The translations under genes and the position numbers were made by a program. DNA of 64,000 bases from Pontibacter aydingkolensis (lineage in GTDB: Bacteria; Bacteroidota; Bacteroidia; Cytophagales; Hymenobacteraceae): positions 124,001 through 188,000 of the forward strand of contig NZ_JAHYXK010000001.1 in the NCBI RefSeq assembly GCF_019443125.1. The letters are read 5' to 3'. Positions 17,956-27,230 of the stretch are shown one piece after another. Below the pieces are notes generated by a model. That model ran no database searches. It was not told the origin of the DNA and was given only the letters and a program-made list of their open reading frames with translations. Each line of letters opens with the position of its first letter. Positions within the stretch are counted from its first letter, which is position 1.

Positions 17956-19437
17956 ATGGCTAAAGTACGTTTTGTGTTAATTTTTTACCTGTTGCTTTTT
18001 ACCTCTTTGGCTTTTGCCCAGGAGCCGACTCAGCCTGTGCGTTTAGAATTACCTTTTAACAGAACAGAAAACAGTGTAGAAGTACTAGCCTTGCCTGATA
18101 GCAGCCTGCTGGTTTACCACAAGACAAGTAACGCCTGGAACACCAAAGCCGATTTCTACTTTACAAAGTACAATCAAAAGCTTGAGCAAGTCTGGACTAC
18201 ATCCGTAGACATTCCTCCCAGCTATGATTTTGTGAGGCACTATACCGAGATGCCTTATACTTATCTGATATTTACCGGCGATATTCCTGAAGAGTATATT
18301 TTTACCCGCACCAACAGCATTAATGGCCGCACAGATGTTAAAAAGTATAAACTGGATGACATTGAGGCGATACATGAGTTTAATGTACTGCAGGGAAATT
18401 ACTTCCTGATTGGGCACAACCGCTTTAGCCAGAAACCGCTGCTGCTTCACCTGAAGCCTTCAGAAGAAAAGCCAAAGCACCTGCCCTCTGTGTATGGCGA
18501 AGAATCCACGTTTTCAGATATGCTGGCCGACCAGGAAAACAGGCGCCTGGATGTGGTGCTATCCGAATCGAATGGGCGTGTGTCTAGGTTGCAGGTAAAA
18601 AGTTTTAACGCAGACGGAGAATTGCTCGGCAACCACTTTATACTTCAGCAAAATGATAAAAGTCTGCTAAACGCCGAGATTACCCCCGGCGACAGTGCCC
18701 AGAAAATGCTGTTAGGTACATATGGCACCCGAGACCTGCGCTATACCTCCGGTTTTTTCACAAAGCCAGTATCTGCTGTATACAATACCGGCGACTTTTA
18801 CAGCATCATGCAACTCAAGAACTTCCTGAAGTACATGAAGCCCCGCCGTGAAGAGCGTACTCGTGCACGCGAGGCAGCACGTCTGCGTGCCGGCAAAGAG
18901 CCACTTTACCGTTTCCGGATACTGCTGCACGACCTGATAACTACGCCAACTGGTTACATACTGGCCGGCGAAGCATACTATCCCCAATACCGCAACAACT
19001 CAGTATCGCTACCGTTGGAGCGCAGGCAGGCTTTTATGCAGAACACTGAAGGCTATAAGCGAACACATGCAGTTGCCATGGGTTTTGATAAAAAAGGAAA
19101 CTTGCTCTGGGATAATACCTTTCCATTAAAGGATGTCGCAAGTATGGAGTTAGTGCACACTGTAGAAGTGGCACGTGCGCCTGACGGACGTGTGATTATG
19201 GCCTACCCCGATCAGGAAGAAATTATATACCACATCATGCAGGAAGATAAGTTTGATGACAAGGAACACAAACTGAAGATCATGACTTATAATGAAAACG
19301 AAAAAGCGCAGGCAACAGAAGACCCTGGCATCATTAAGTGGTATGATAACCATTTCGTAGCTTTCGGTTTCCAGCGCATTAAACCCTCAGGAGCAGAATA
19401 CCGCACCGTTTTTTACCTCAACAAGATCAGTTTTTAG
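17956..19437 (+). CDS. Large secreted protein of unknown function
   Basis: The protein has 493 aa. A signal peptide covers about 1-21, ending in the AFAQE cleavage region, so the protein is exported. The mature part is rich in beta strands with repeated aromatic residues, consistent with a propeller-like or beta-barrel-associated fold. A basic patch lies near residue 300 (KPRREERTRAREAARLRAG). There is no T9SS sorting domain at the end (VFYLNKISF) and no lipobox. I do not recognise the family. The gene stands alone, with a repeat element directly after it. Confidence 0.65.
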   Translation: MAKVRFVLIFYLLLFTSLAFAQEPTQPVRLELPFNRTENSVEVLALPDSSLLVYHKTSNAWNTKADFYFTKYNQKLEQVWTTSVDIPPSYDFVRHYTEMPYTYLIFTGDIPEEYIFTRTNSINGRTDVKKYKLDDIEAIHEFNVLQGNYFLIGHNRFSQKPLLLHLKPSEEKPKHLPSVYGEESTFSDMLADQENRRLDVVLSESNGRVSRLQVKSFNADGELLGNHFILQQNDKSLLNAEITPGDSAQKMLLGTYGTRDLRYTSGFFTKPVSAVYNTGDFYSIMQLKNFLKYMKPRREERTRAREAARLRAGKEPLYRFRILLHDLITTPTGYILAGEAYYPQYRNNSVSLPLERRQAFMQNTEGYKRTHAVAMGFDKKGNLLWDNTFPLKDVASMELVHTVEVARAPDGRVIMAYPDQEEIIYHIMQEDKFDDKEHKLKIMTYNENEKAQATEDPGIIKWYDNHFVAFGFQRIKPSGAEYRTVFYLNKISF

Positions 19438-19459
19438 TTATTAGTTGTTCGTTATTGGT

Positions 19460-19622
19460 TGTAGAGACGCAATACGTTGCGTCTTGTTTGCTACAGGGCA
19501 GCGGGTTTCAAAGCTCGCTACAGAGACCATCTACAAATATAACCTATGGCTCACGGATGTCTGAAGACTTCCCATCATGACACGTCACAAGTCACCACTG
19601 TGCTAAAGACTTTCGCCAGGAA
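19460..19622 (-). repeat. MITE-like element of the TGTAGAGACGC family, copy 1 (one end missing)
   Basis: The intact end (19460-19488) reads TGTAGAGACGCAATACG and onward to GCGTCTTGTTT, matching the 29-bp terminal repeat of the element at 55598-55806. The body runs in reverse, through a GTCTGAAGACTTCCC palindrome half at 19559-19573 and CGCCAGGAA at its far side. The second terminal repeat is absent. The element is flanked by GTTATTGGTTG on the left and by tracts of CAACCAATAAC and CCAATAACAAATAACC on the right (to 19670). No gene is seen in 19438-19729. Confidence 0.75.
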
Positions 19623-19729
19623 TTTAATCCAACCAATAACGATAAACCAACAACCAATAACAAATAACCGGCAATCAACAATTCAACAATCCAACAATTA
19701 ACCTATATTTGTAAGCAAGACCTCCGGCT

Positions 19730-20278
19730 ATGCAGAAAAGAATCATCGTAAACCACAAGTTGCTCGAGATAATGGTGATGCGCCTTTGCCACCAACTCAT
19801 CGAAAACCACGGCGACTTTTCTGATTCCGTTATTCTTGGCCTGCAGCCCCGCGGCATTTACGTAGCGCAGCGCATCCAGAAAACGTTAGCAGCCATACTT
19901 GGCAAACAGGTGCCTACCGGTTACCTCGACACTACCTTTCACCGCGACGATTTTCGCCGACGTGATACCCCACTTACAGCAAACGCAACCAAAGTTGATT
20001 TCCTGATTGAGGGCAAAAAAGTGATTCTGGTGGATGATGTGCTATACACCGGCCGCTCTGTAAGAGCCGCCATGGATGCCATGATTGCTTACGGCCGCCC
20101 TGCCAACGTGGAGCTGCTGGTGCTGATAGACAGGCTGTACACGCGCCATCTGCCCATACAGCCCACCTATGTGGGCCGCCATGTTAATTCGCTGTTAAGC
20201 CAGCGGGTATTGGTAGAGTGGCAGGGGCAGGATACACCGGAAGACAATATCTGGCTAATTACAAAAACCGACGAATAG
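19730..20278 (+). CDS. pyrR: Bifunctional PyrR-type regulator / uracil phosphoribosyltransferase
   Basis: The protein has 182 aa with a type I phosphoribosyltransferase fold. The PRPP loop VDDVLYTGRS is at 101-110, with LGLQPRGIYVA and HRDDFRRRD typical of PyrR. PyrR makes UMP from uracil and PRPP, and in Firmicutes it also binds pyr mRNA. An exact TATATTTG box at 19704-19711 is only 18 bp before the ATG, so the leader is about a dozen bases. No attenuator hairpin or PyrR-binding loop is visible before either pyr gene. It is followed after 11 bp by pyrB. Confidence 0.93.
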   Translation: MQKRIIVNHKLLEIMVMRLCHQLIENHGDFSDSVILGLQPRGIYVAQRIQKTLAAILGKQVPTGYLDTTFHRDDFRRRDTPLTANATKVDFLIEGKKVILVDDVLYTGRSVRAAMDAMIAYGRPANVELLVLIDRLYTRHLPIQPTYVGRHVNSLLSQRVLVEWQGQDTPEDNIWLITKTDE

Positions 20279-20289
20279 ATTTCTCACCC

Positions 20290-21213
20290 ATGCAAGAGCT
20301 TAGCGTTAGGCACCTTTTAGGCATCAAAGACATTACTCCGCAGGATATCCAGCTTATCTTCGAGACTGCCGACAATTTTAAAGACGTGCTTAACAGGCCA
20401 ATTAAAAAAGTGCCCTCGCTCCGCGACATTACTATTGCCAACGTTTTTTTCGAGAACTCAACCCGTACGCGCCTCTCTTTTGAGCTTGCCGAGAAAAGGC
20501 TTTCTGCCGATGTAATAAACTTTAGCAGCAGCAGCAGCTCAGTAAAAAAAGGCGAAACGCTCCTTGATACCGTAAACAACATCCTGGCCATGAAAGTGGA
20601 TATGATCGTGATGCGACACTCCAGCCCGGGAGCCCCACATTTCCTGAGCCGACATATCACTGCTAATATCGTAAATGCCGGCGATGGCACACACGAACAT
20701 CCCACACAAGCACTGCTGGATAGCTTCTCTATTAGAGAGAGACTTGGCGACGTGGCCGGCAAAAAAGTGGTGATCATCGGCGATATTCTGCACTCCAGGG
20801 TGGCGCTTTCGAACATTTTTGCCTTACAGAAGCTTGGTGCCGAAGTAATGGTTTGCGGACCAATTACGCTATTGCCAAAGTATATTAAGGAACTGGGTGT
20901 AAAAGTAGAGCTGGATGTACGTAAGGCCCTTGCCTGGTGCGATGTGGCCAACGTGCTGCGCATACAGCTGGAGCGCCAGCAAATGAAGTATTTCCCATCG
21001 CTGCGTGAGTACACGTTATACTATGGCATCGATAAAAAATTGCTCGACAGTCTCGATAAAGAGATTGTTCTTATGCACCCAGGTCCAATAAACCGAGGCG
21101 TAGAACTAAGCTCCGATGCAGCCGATTCACATCATTCTATCATACTTAACCAGGTAGAGAACGGTGTTGCCATACGCATGGCCGTTTTATATTTGCTGGC
21201 TTCCAGGCAATAG
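20290..21213 (+). CDS. pyrB: Aspartate carbamoyltransferase, catalytic chain
   Basis: The protein has 307 aa. It joins carbamoyl phosphate and aspartate in pyrimidine synthesis. The carbamoyl-phosphate loop STRT is at 57-60 (FFENSTRTRLSFE), SSSVKKGE follows, and HPTQALLD closes the N-domain. MHPGPINRG is at the aspartate site. The ATG at 20290 was preferred to an in-frame start at 20218 that would overlap pyrR by 60 bp and add residues outside the family. No pyrI regulatory chain or pyrC follows. Confidence 0.95.
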   Translation: MQELSVRHLLGIKDITPQDIQLIFETADNFKDVLNRPIKKVPSLRDITIANVFFENSTRTRLSFELAEKRLSADVINFSSSSSSVKKGETLLDTVNNILAMKVDMIVMRHSSPGAPHFLSRHITANIVNAGDGTHEHPTQALLDSFSIRERLGDVAGKKVVIIGDILHSRVALSNIFALQKLGAEVMVCGPITLLPKYIKELGVKVELDVRKALAWCDVANVLRIQLERQQMKYFPSLREYTLYYGIDKKLLDSLDKEIVLMHPGPINRGVELSSDAADSHHSIILNQVENGVAIRMAVLYLLASRQ

Positions 21214-21261
21214 GCGTTTAATCTTTTGATCATTATCACTTTCGGGTAAAATCTCCAGCTT

Positions 21262-21798
21262 ATGACAAATATGCAGGTAATACATGTACCCGGTTTGGGA
21301 AACTCGGGTCCGGAGCACTGGCAAAGCATCTGGCAAAGCAACGATCCTGCCAGCATACGGGTACAGCAAGCCGACTGGGACAATCCTGTTTGCAGGGATT
21401 GGGTAGAAGAATTGCAGCGCACAATCTCTGCTGTACAGGATAAAGACATCCTGTTAGTGGCACATAGTTTAGGCTGCCTTACCGTAGCACATTGGGCTCA
21501 GAAGTATACAGCACCCATAAAATCAGCATTTCTGGTAGCTCCACCTGAAGTCGAAATAAACGTTGAGTTAAAAGAGGTACTTGACTTCGCCCCGTTCCCA
21601 AAGTATAGGTTGCCATTTAAATCGATGTTGGTGGCCAGTGCTGATGATGACTACTTAACGATTGAAAGGGCAGCATATCTGGCAAACCTTTGGGGTAGTG
21701 AGTTTGTAAACGTGGGGGCAATAGGCCATATCAACACTTACTCAAATATAGGAGCCTGGGAGCAAGGCCAGAAACTTTTCGAAGGATTGAAGACATAA
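21262..21798 (+). CDS. RBBP9/YdeN family serine hydrolase
   Basis: The protein has 178 aa. It is a short alpha/beta hydrolase with the family start VIHVPGLGNSGPEHWQSIW, nucleophile Ser69 in VAHSLGC, acid in VASADDDYLT and His in VGAIGHINTYSNIG. The triad is complete. Natural substrates of this family are unknown. It is 48 bp behind pyrB and ends at a strong terminator, so it may be the last gene of the pyr transcript, though there is no functional link. Confidence 0.88.
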   Translation: MTNMQVIHVPGLGNSGPEHWQSIWQSNDPASIRVQQADWDNPVCRDWVEELQRTISAVQDKDILLVAHSLGCLTVAHWAQKYTAPIKSAFLVAPPEVEINVELKEVLDFAPFPKYRLPFKSMLVASADDDYLTIERAAYLANLWGSEFVNVGAIGHINTYSNIGAWEQGQKLFEGLKT

Positions 21799-21821
21799 GT
21801 TATAAAGTATAGCAAAGTATA

Positions 21822-21871
21822 AATAAAGCAAAAAGGGCCGCAGAGAGATCTGCGGCCCTTTTTGCTTTATT
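21822..21871. terminator. Bidirectional terminator
   Basis: A perfect 23-bp stem (21822-21844 with 21849-21871) with a GAGA loop lies between convergent genes. Two AAGTATA words lie directly before it. Confidence 0.8.
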
Positions 21872-21880
21872 ACCAATTAT

Positions 21881-23347
21881 CTAATCTAAGTTCAGTTGCA
21901 TATCCGGGGTATTCATCTCGAATCCTACCCTACGGTTTCTGGCTCTTGCGCTTTCTGTTCTTGCTTTAGACAGTCTTGTGTTTACTTTTACAAGTGGCTG
22001 GCTCTCACCATAACCTCTTGTTACTAGTCTGTCTGGGTTCTGAACACCACGTTGTACTAAGTAATCCTTAACAGCCTGTGCTCTGCGCTCAGAAAGTGCC
22101 TGGTTGTACTCTTCAGAACCGATATGGTCAGCGTGGCCTTTGATCAGCAGCACGTGGTCAGGATATTTACTCAGTACCATCACTATGCTATCCAGCAGTT
22201 GCTTGTAGCCTTCCTGTACTCTGGCTCTGTCGAACTCGAAGCGAACTTTTTCTTCCAGGATTTTCTTAGTTGCTGCATCCAGTTCAGGGCAACCGTTGGC
22301 AGTACCCGGACCTGGTGTGTTAGGGCAGGCATCCTCGTTATCGGCAACACCGTCACCGTCAGAGTCTGTGGCACAACCATCGGCACCTACCTGTACACCA
22401 GCTGGTGTGTCTGGGCACTTGTCATCTTTATCAGCTACGCCGTCACCGTCAGAATCAGGGCAACCTCTTGTAGCAGCTGTACCAGCTTCATCAGGGCATT
22501 CATCGTTTCTATCAGCTACACCGTCGCCGTCTCTGTCAGGGCAACCGTTCAGGTTAGCAACACCAGCCTCTGTTGGGCACTCATCCTGGTAATCAGCTAC
22601 ACCGTCACCGTCTGTATCGATAGGGCAACCATCTTTATCTACCTGCACGCCGGTTGGCGTATCAGGGCATTTATCTCTTCTGTCTGGCACACCGTCCATG
22701 TCTGTATCTGGTGCCTTGCCCAGGTTAAAGCCTAAGCCAATGTTGTGCATCAGGAAACGGTCGTTTTTGCCTGTATCATATCCGTCAATTTTATCCTGAC
22801 CAATGATCAGGTAGTTTGATTCTACGAAAGCACTAACGCCATCGGAGAAACGGAAACGAATACCGGCACCACCTCTGGCAGCAGCAGTAACGAATTTATC
22901 ATCCATTTGCCTAGTACCGTCAGCTCTCACAGCATCTGTCTTAGCCCACGCACCACCACCAGCTACCGTAAGGTATGGCCCGATAAAGGCGTCTTCTTTC
23001 AGGATATTACCGTACATTTTCAGTCTCAGGCCTAACATGGCTGTACCCATTTGGGCATCAAAGCTACCCAAGGGCTGGTTTTTAGACTCTGTACTACCGT
23101 AGGTTAAGTGCAGACCAAGATCAAGGGCAGAGTTTAAGTAACGATTAAGTGAAAGACCACCGCCCCATTCAAGTCGGCTACTTTCCCATTTCTGGTTTTC
23201 CAGTTCTCCATCGTACTGTAAAGCACTTCCATATATTTGTATGTTGGTCCGTCGATCTGCGTTTTGTGCCAGCAGGTTTGAGCTTGCTGTTAGCATTAAA
23301 GTAAGCACAAACGCAATTGTACTCAGTTTTGTAATTCTAGTTCGCAT
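21881..23347 (-). CDS. OmpA family outer-membrane protein with TSP3 calcium-binding repeats
   Basis: The protein has 488 aa from the ATG at 23347, where a normal signal peptide begins (MRTRITKLSTIAFVLTLML, cut near LLAQN). A longer frame to 23398 has no such signal. Order: an N-terminal beta-barrel (about 25-215), a stalk of about five thrombospondin type 3 repeats of the D-x-D-x-D-G-x-x-D type (GDGVADRNDECPDEAG and similar; about 218-335), then an OmpA-like peptidoglycan-binding domain (IKGHADHIGSEEYNQALSERR). It links outer membrane to cell wall. AAGTATA is absent from this gene. Of the gap to 23691, which is shared with pepP, nothing else is seen. Confidence 0.92.
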   Translation of the reverse strand: MRTRITKLSTIAFVLTLMLTASSNLLAQNADRRTNIQIYGSALQYDGELENQKWESSRLEWGGGLSLNRYLNSALDLGLHLTYGSTESKNQPLGSFDAQMGTAMLGLRLKMYGNILKEDAFIGPYLTVAGGGAWAKTDAVRADGTRQMDDKFVTAAARGGAGIRFRFSDGVSAFVESNYLIIGQDKIDGYDTGKNDRFLMHNIGLGFNLGKAPDTDMDGVPDRRDKCPDTPTGVQVDKDGCPIDTDGDGVADYQDECPTEAGVANLNGCPDRDGDGVADRNDECPDEAGTAATRGCPDSDGDGVADKDDKCPDTPAGVQVGADGCATDSDGDGVADNEDACPNTPGPGTANGCPELDAATKKILEEKVRFEFDRARVQEGYKQLLDSIVMVLSKYPDHVLLIKGHADHIGSEEYNQALSERRAQAVKDYLVQRGVQNPDRLVTRGYGESQPLVKVNTRLSKARTESARARNRRVGFEMNTPDMQLNLD

Positions 23348-23691
23348 GATTCTATATAGTATATTTTGATATGATAATACGCGCATGTTTTCATTCAAGT
23401 TTTCAGATGTTAAAAAAATAACTGAACGTGGAGTCTTGGAGGAGATTCTTGAGAAAGCATTAGGTGTGAAGTAAATATTCTATTCATAAGCAACAGATTT
23501 AAAGTTTGTAAAAGGAAAGCTCTGAAAGCCAACACTTTTATAAATTAAAATTGTACAGCTAAAGCAGCTATACCACTCTCTATGGCTAGAAGTAATTACT
23601 CAATAATTTAAACTGAATTAGGTTTACAAGGTTTTAGGTTAGCGAAAAAATTAATGCAAAGGCCGCTATTTTAGTGTAAGGACAATAAAAA

Positions 23692-23719
23692 AGGTTGCCG
23701 GCATTGTAACCGGCAACCT
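23692..23719 (-). terminator. Terminator of pepP
   Basis: A perfect 10-bp stem (23692-23701 with 23710-23719) with an 8-base loop. On the minus strand it is followed by a T run (the A run at 23686-23692). It lies 28 bp past the pepP stop. Confidence 0.7.
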
Positions 23720-23747
23720 AACAAATGCACTATGTTGGCACAAATTT

Positions 23748-25040
23748 TCAACCTATTTGCATAAGATGCTGTATCTCTTCGGCCTCCAGCGGTATATCTG
23801 CCATCAAGTCTTCGGGGCCACCAGCTGTTACAAGAATATCGTTTTCAAGCCTGATGCCTATCCCCTCTTCTCTTATATAAATACCCGGCTCGCAGGTAAA
23901 AACCATGCCTTCTTCAAAAGCCCGGTGCTTATCGCCAACATCGTGTACATCTAAGCCAAGGTGATGCGAAGTGCCATGCATAAAGTACTTTTTGTAAAGT
24001 GGATTATGAGAATCCTGGTTACGAACATCTCCTTCATCCAGCAAGCCCAGCCGTATTAGTTCGTTTTCCATTACAGTACCTACAAACTGGTGATACTGCC
24101 CCAGCGTATTGCCTGGTACCAACATTTGCGTAGCGGCCTTCATTACACGTAGCACTGCATCGTACACCTCGCGCTGGCGCTTCGTAAATTTACCGTTTAC
24201 GGGTACCGTGCGTGTTAAATCCGAGGCATAGTTGGCATACTCTGCACCAAAGTCCATCAGCACCAGGTCGCCGTCTTTGCACTCACGGTTATTGTCTACA
24301 TAATGCAGGATGCAGGCATTTGCTCCGGATGCTATAATTGGTTGGTATGCCGGCCCCCGGGATCTATTCCGGATAAACTCATGATATAGTTCTGCCTCTA
24401 TCTCATACTCCATTATGCCTGGCTTGATAAACTTGAGCAATCGCCTGAATCCTTTCTCTGTTATCTGGCAGGCCTGGCGGATTAGTGCAATCTCTTCCTC
24501 AGACTTAACCGCACGAAGCAGGTGCATGATCGGTGCCACACGCTCATATTTATGAAGCGGATAATGCTCCTTTATCCATTTTATAAAACGGGCATCGCGT
24601 GTTTCAACTTCTACTACTGCTCTTGGGTGCTCGTTAGAGTTAAGGTAAACCTGCTCTGCCTCACCCAGAAGTGTATTCAGCACACTGTTAAATTCGTGGG
24701 TCCAGAGTATGGTTTTGATTCCTGAAACCTCGGCAGCCTGCTTTTTAGTAAGCTTGTAGCCTTCCCAGGTAAGAATGTGGTCGTTGGTTTCGCGCACAAA
24801 AAGTATCTCTTGCATGCGTGGGTCGCGTGCATCCGGAAATAGCAACAGTATACTTTCTTCCTGATCTATGCCAGATAAGTAAAACAGGTCGTTGTTCTGC
24901 CGGAAAGGCATAGTGCCATCGGCATTGGTGGGCATTACATCGTTAGAGTGGAAGATAACAACAGACGACTGCTTGAGGTGTTTAACAAGGCGGCGGCGGT
25001 TGCGCACAAAAAGTTCTTGTGCAATTGGTGCGTATCTCAT
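23748..25040 (-). CDS. pepP: Xaa-Pro aminopeptidase (M24B)
   Basis: The protein has 430 aa with an aminopeptidase P N-domain (1-165; VIFHSNDVMPTNADGTMPF, FYLSGIDQEESILLL) and a pita-bread catalytic domain. The two-metal site ligands are in LMDFGAEYANYASDLTR, in HGTSHHLGLDVHDVG and in CEPGIYIREEGIGIRLENDIL. It removes the N-terminal residue from peptides with Pro in second position. It has no signal peptide and is cytoplasmic. The gene next to it is a GT9 enzyme on the same strand, with a 109-bp gap. Confidence 0.93.
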   Translation of the reverse strand: MRYAPIAQELFVRNRRRLVKHLKQSSVVIFHSNDVMPTNADGTMPFRQNNDLFYLSGIDQEESILLLFPDARDPRMQEILFVRETNDHILTWEGYKLTKKQAAEVSGIKTILWTHEFNSVLNTLLGEAEQVYLNSNEHPRAVVEVETRDARFIKWIKEHYPLHKYERVAPIMHLLRAVKSEEEIALIRQACQITEKGFRRLLKFIKPGIMEYEIEAELYHEFIRNRSRGPAYQPIIASGANACILHYVDNNRECKDGDLVLMDFGAEYANYASDLTRTVPVNGKFTKRQREVYDAVLRVMKAATQMLVPGNTLGQYHQFVGTVMENELIRLGLLDEGDVRNQDSHNPLYKKYFMHGTSHHLGLDVHDVGDKHRAFEEGMVFTCEPGIYIREEGIGIRLENDILVTAGGPEDLMADIPLEAEEIQHLMQIG

Positions 25041-25149
25041 AGGTAGCTGATTGGAAACGTGTGATTATCAGCCTAAGATAAGAAATATTTTACGCAAAAA
25101 GCCCTTACTGCATAGCAAGCTATACTTTACGTTTCGCATTTTAGGTGTT

Positions 25150-26151
25150 TTACACGATCTCGGCCAATTGCAACACCTCCAGCAACTGCTCGTTCCGGAT
25201 ATCTTTGGCACATTTAAAATGGCCCTCAGGGCAGGCTTTATACCCATGCAAACCACAAGGCCGGCAGTATAATGGCTCGTCGCGCTGCGCAATGTTGGCG
25301 AAGTCGGTAAGTGGGCCAAACCCGAATGATGGTACAGTAGAGCAGTAAATGGCACAGGTAGGTGCATTAAGCGCAGAAGCCAGGTGCATCGGTCCGGAGT
25401 CGTTCACATAATTAAGTGTGGCGTCGCGCATCAGGGCAGCAGACTGTAGCAGGCTCAGTTGCCCGCACAAATTCTCTACTTTCTGGTTACTGCTTTGCCT
25501 GATTATCTCGTCGCAATGTGCTTTGTCTGCAGGCGAGCCCAGCAGGTATACTTTATACTTAGGATCTATACTATTAATAAGTGTTACCCACTGCTCGAGG
25601 GGGTACTGCTTGGTAAACCACACCGAGGTAGGCGCCATGCAGATATACTTTTCTTGCTTTAACTCCTCAACTTTTGCAAAATCAACCTGGCTGGGGTATA
25701 GCTTCGGCTTTGCTGGTTTGTTATCGGTTATACTTTGTATGAGCAGGTGGTTGCGCTCTATCTCGTGGGTGCCGGAAGTTACGTCGTGCCTGTGTTTGCG
25801 GGTGAAAAACCTGGAGAACGGATTTTTGTCAAACCCAACTGTTTCGCGGGCTCCGGACAAGGCAGTAAGTATACCTGTAGCTCCAAATCGCTGCACGTTG
25901 ACAACCAGATCATACTTTTCGGCGCGAATCTTAGAGAGCAGTTTCATCAGACTTTTATACTTGCCTTCCTTTTTGTTCCAGATAAGTACCTGTTGCAGCA
26001 GCGGGTGATCTTTTAAAAGGCTTTCGTTGCCTTTGCGCAATAAGAAATGAAGTTGTGCCTCCGGGTAAAACGCATGTAGCTTTTCAATTAATGCTGTTGC
26101 CAGCACAACATCTCCCAGAAAAGCCGTTTGTATGATCAGTATTTTATTCAT
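25150..26151 (-). CDS. Glycosyltransferase family 9 (heptosyltransferase-like), copy 2
   Basis: The protein has 333 aa from the ATG at 26151; a GTG lies 9 bp upstream. The start KILIIQTAFLGDVVLATAL and the donor-site segment NYVNDSGPMHLASALNAP are typical of GT9. The Cys-rich tail CRPCGLHGYKACPEGHFKC near the end matches that of the copy at 13554-14525. It is probably an LPS core heptosyltransferase, with copy 1 acting at a different position. AAGTATA/TATACTT is frequent in this gene. Confidence 0.85.
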   Translation of the reverse strand: MNKILIIQTAFLGDVVLATALIEKLHAFYPEAQLHFLLRKGNESLLKDHPLLQQVLIWNKKEGKYKSLMKLLSKIRAEKYDLVVNVQRFGATGILTALSGARETVGFDKNPFSRFFTRKHRHDVTSGTHEIERNHLLIQSITDNKPAKPKLYPSQVDFAKVEELKQEKYICMAPTSVWFTKQYPLEQWVTLINSIDPKYKVYLLGSPADKAHCDEIIRQSSNQKVENLCGQLSLLQSAALMRDATLNYVNDSGPMHLASALNAPTCAIYCSTVPSFGFGPLTDFANIAQRDEPLYCRPCGLHGYKACPEGHFKCAKDIRNEQLLEVLQLAEIV

Positions 26152-26407
26152 GGTGGACACTCAACGTACAGGGCAAAGCTACAGCAAACTCACTTCAGTT
26201 AAAAATTTAAGACCGATCAGCAACAATGAAATCAGTATAAATATAGTATTTTATATATACTTAAGCGCTAAAATATTTTCTCTAAGTTCTTCTTAAAAGT
26301 TTAGGTTTTATTTCGTTTTCTGCCTTGCTTTATATTCCGAGTATAAAAACTCTAAAGCTTATCCAGATTTTCACGCACAACGTCAAAGTATAGCACCCAA
26401 GTTAAGT

Positions 26408-27196
26408 ATGAAAAAAACAAGTACCCGCTCTTTAGACAAGCCTACCAGCAATACCTTTATACTTTACAGTGCCATAGCCGCCCTGCTACTGCTTATGCCG
26501 GGCTGTGTATCTACGTATATGCCCAATGTGCCAAACGTGCCTATGTTTACTCAGAAAGGAGAACTAAGTGCAGGAGGACATGTTACTCCAAAAGGCAATA
26601 TCACGTTTAATACGGCCTATGCGGTTACCGACCATTTCGCAGTGGTGCTGAATGGCTCTATGCTAAACAGCGAGCGCAAAAAAATGGACTTCAGGCATAA
26701 CCTATTGGAGGCTGGAGGCGGCTACTTTACCACTTTTGGCCCTAACCAGGAACGTATTCTGGAGTTTTATGCAGGCTATGGCGGTGGCAGCAGCGATCGG
26801 GTTGAAAAAGACAAGCATCAGGATGGCACGCTGCATCTTAAGCGCATGGAGGCTGACTTCAGCAAGTACTTTGTGCAGGCAAATTTTACATCCAAAAGAA
26901 AGAAGTCGCTGAAGCTGCTTAAAAGAGAGTTTCCGTTAAACTATGGCACCACGCTGCGCGCCAGTTATGTAAACATGCACGATTACAAAATTAACGGTGA
27001 GCCTGCCAAAGAAGAAGACAATATTTTCCTGGAGCCTATTTTTTACACACGTCTTACCTTAAATCCGTCGGTGCAGCTGCAGTATACCTCCGGCACCACC
27101 TTTGGCCTTAAAAATCGTGATGCGTTAACAGCAGCCTACTCTGTGTTTTCGCTTGGGTTTGTGATTAATGTCGGGGGCCGGAATCTGGGCCGGTAG
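26408..27196 (+). CDS. Predicted outer-membrane beta-barrel lipoprotein
   Basis: The protein has 262 aa. After an unusually long polar N-region (MKKTSTRSLDKPTSN) comes a hydrophobic helix ending in LMPGC, a lipobox. The mature part has about ten alternating strands with Gly and aromatic residues (EAGGGYFTTFGP, FYAGYGGGSS) and ends in VFSLGFVINVGG, a barrel-like final strand. I do not recognise the family. The gene stands alone, with a 256-bp leader gap upstream in which no other gene is seen. Confidence 0.65.
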   Translation: MKKTSTRSLDKPTSNTFILYSAIAALLLLMPGCVSTYMPNVPNVPMFTQKGELSAGGHVTPKGNITFNTAYAVTDHFAVVLNGSMLNSERKKMDFRHNLLEAGGGYFTTFGPNQERILEFYAGYGGGSSDRVEKDKHQDGTLHLKRMEADFSKYFVQANFTSKRKKSLKLLKREFPLNYGTTLRASYVNMHDYKINGEPAKEEDNIFLEPIFYTRLTLNPSVQLQYTSGTTFGLKNRDALTAAYSVFSLGFVINVGGRNLGR

Positions 27197-27230
27197 ATTT
27201 GAGTTTATACATCTGAAATCCGCGTTTTAA

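Noticed and set aside
20259..21014. 251-codon minus-strand frame across pyrB
   Set aside because: It is antisense to a clear aspartate carbamoyltransferase with all motifs in place.
22124..22735. 203-codon plus-strand frame opposite the OmpA-TSP3 gene
   Set aside because: It is antisense to the Asp-rich TSP3 repeats and its repeats mirror them. The minus-strand protein is clearly the real one.
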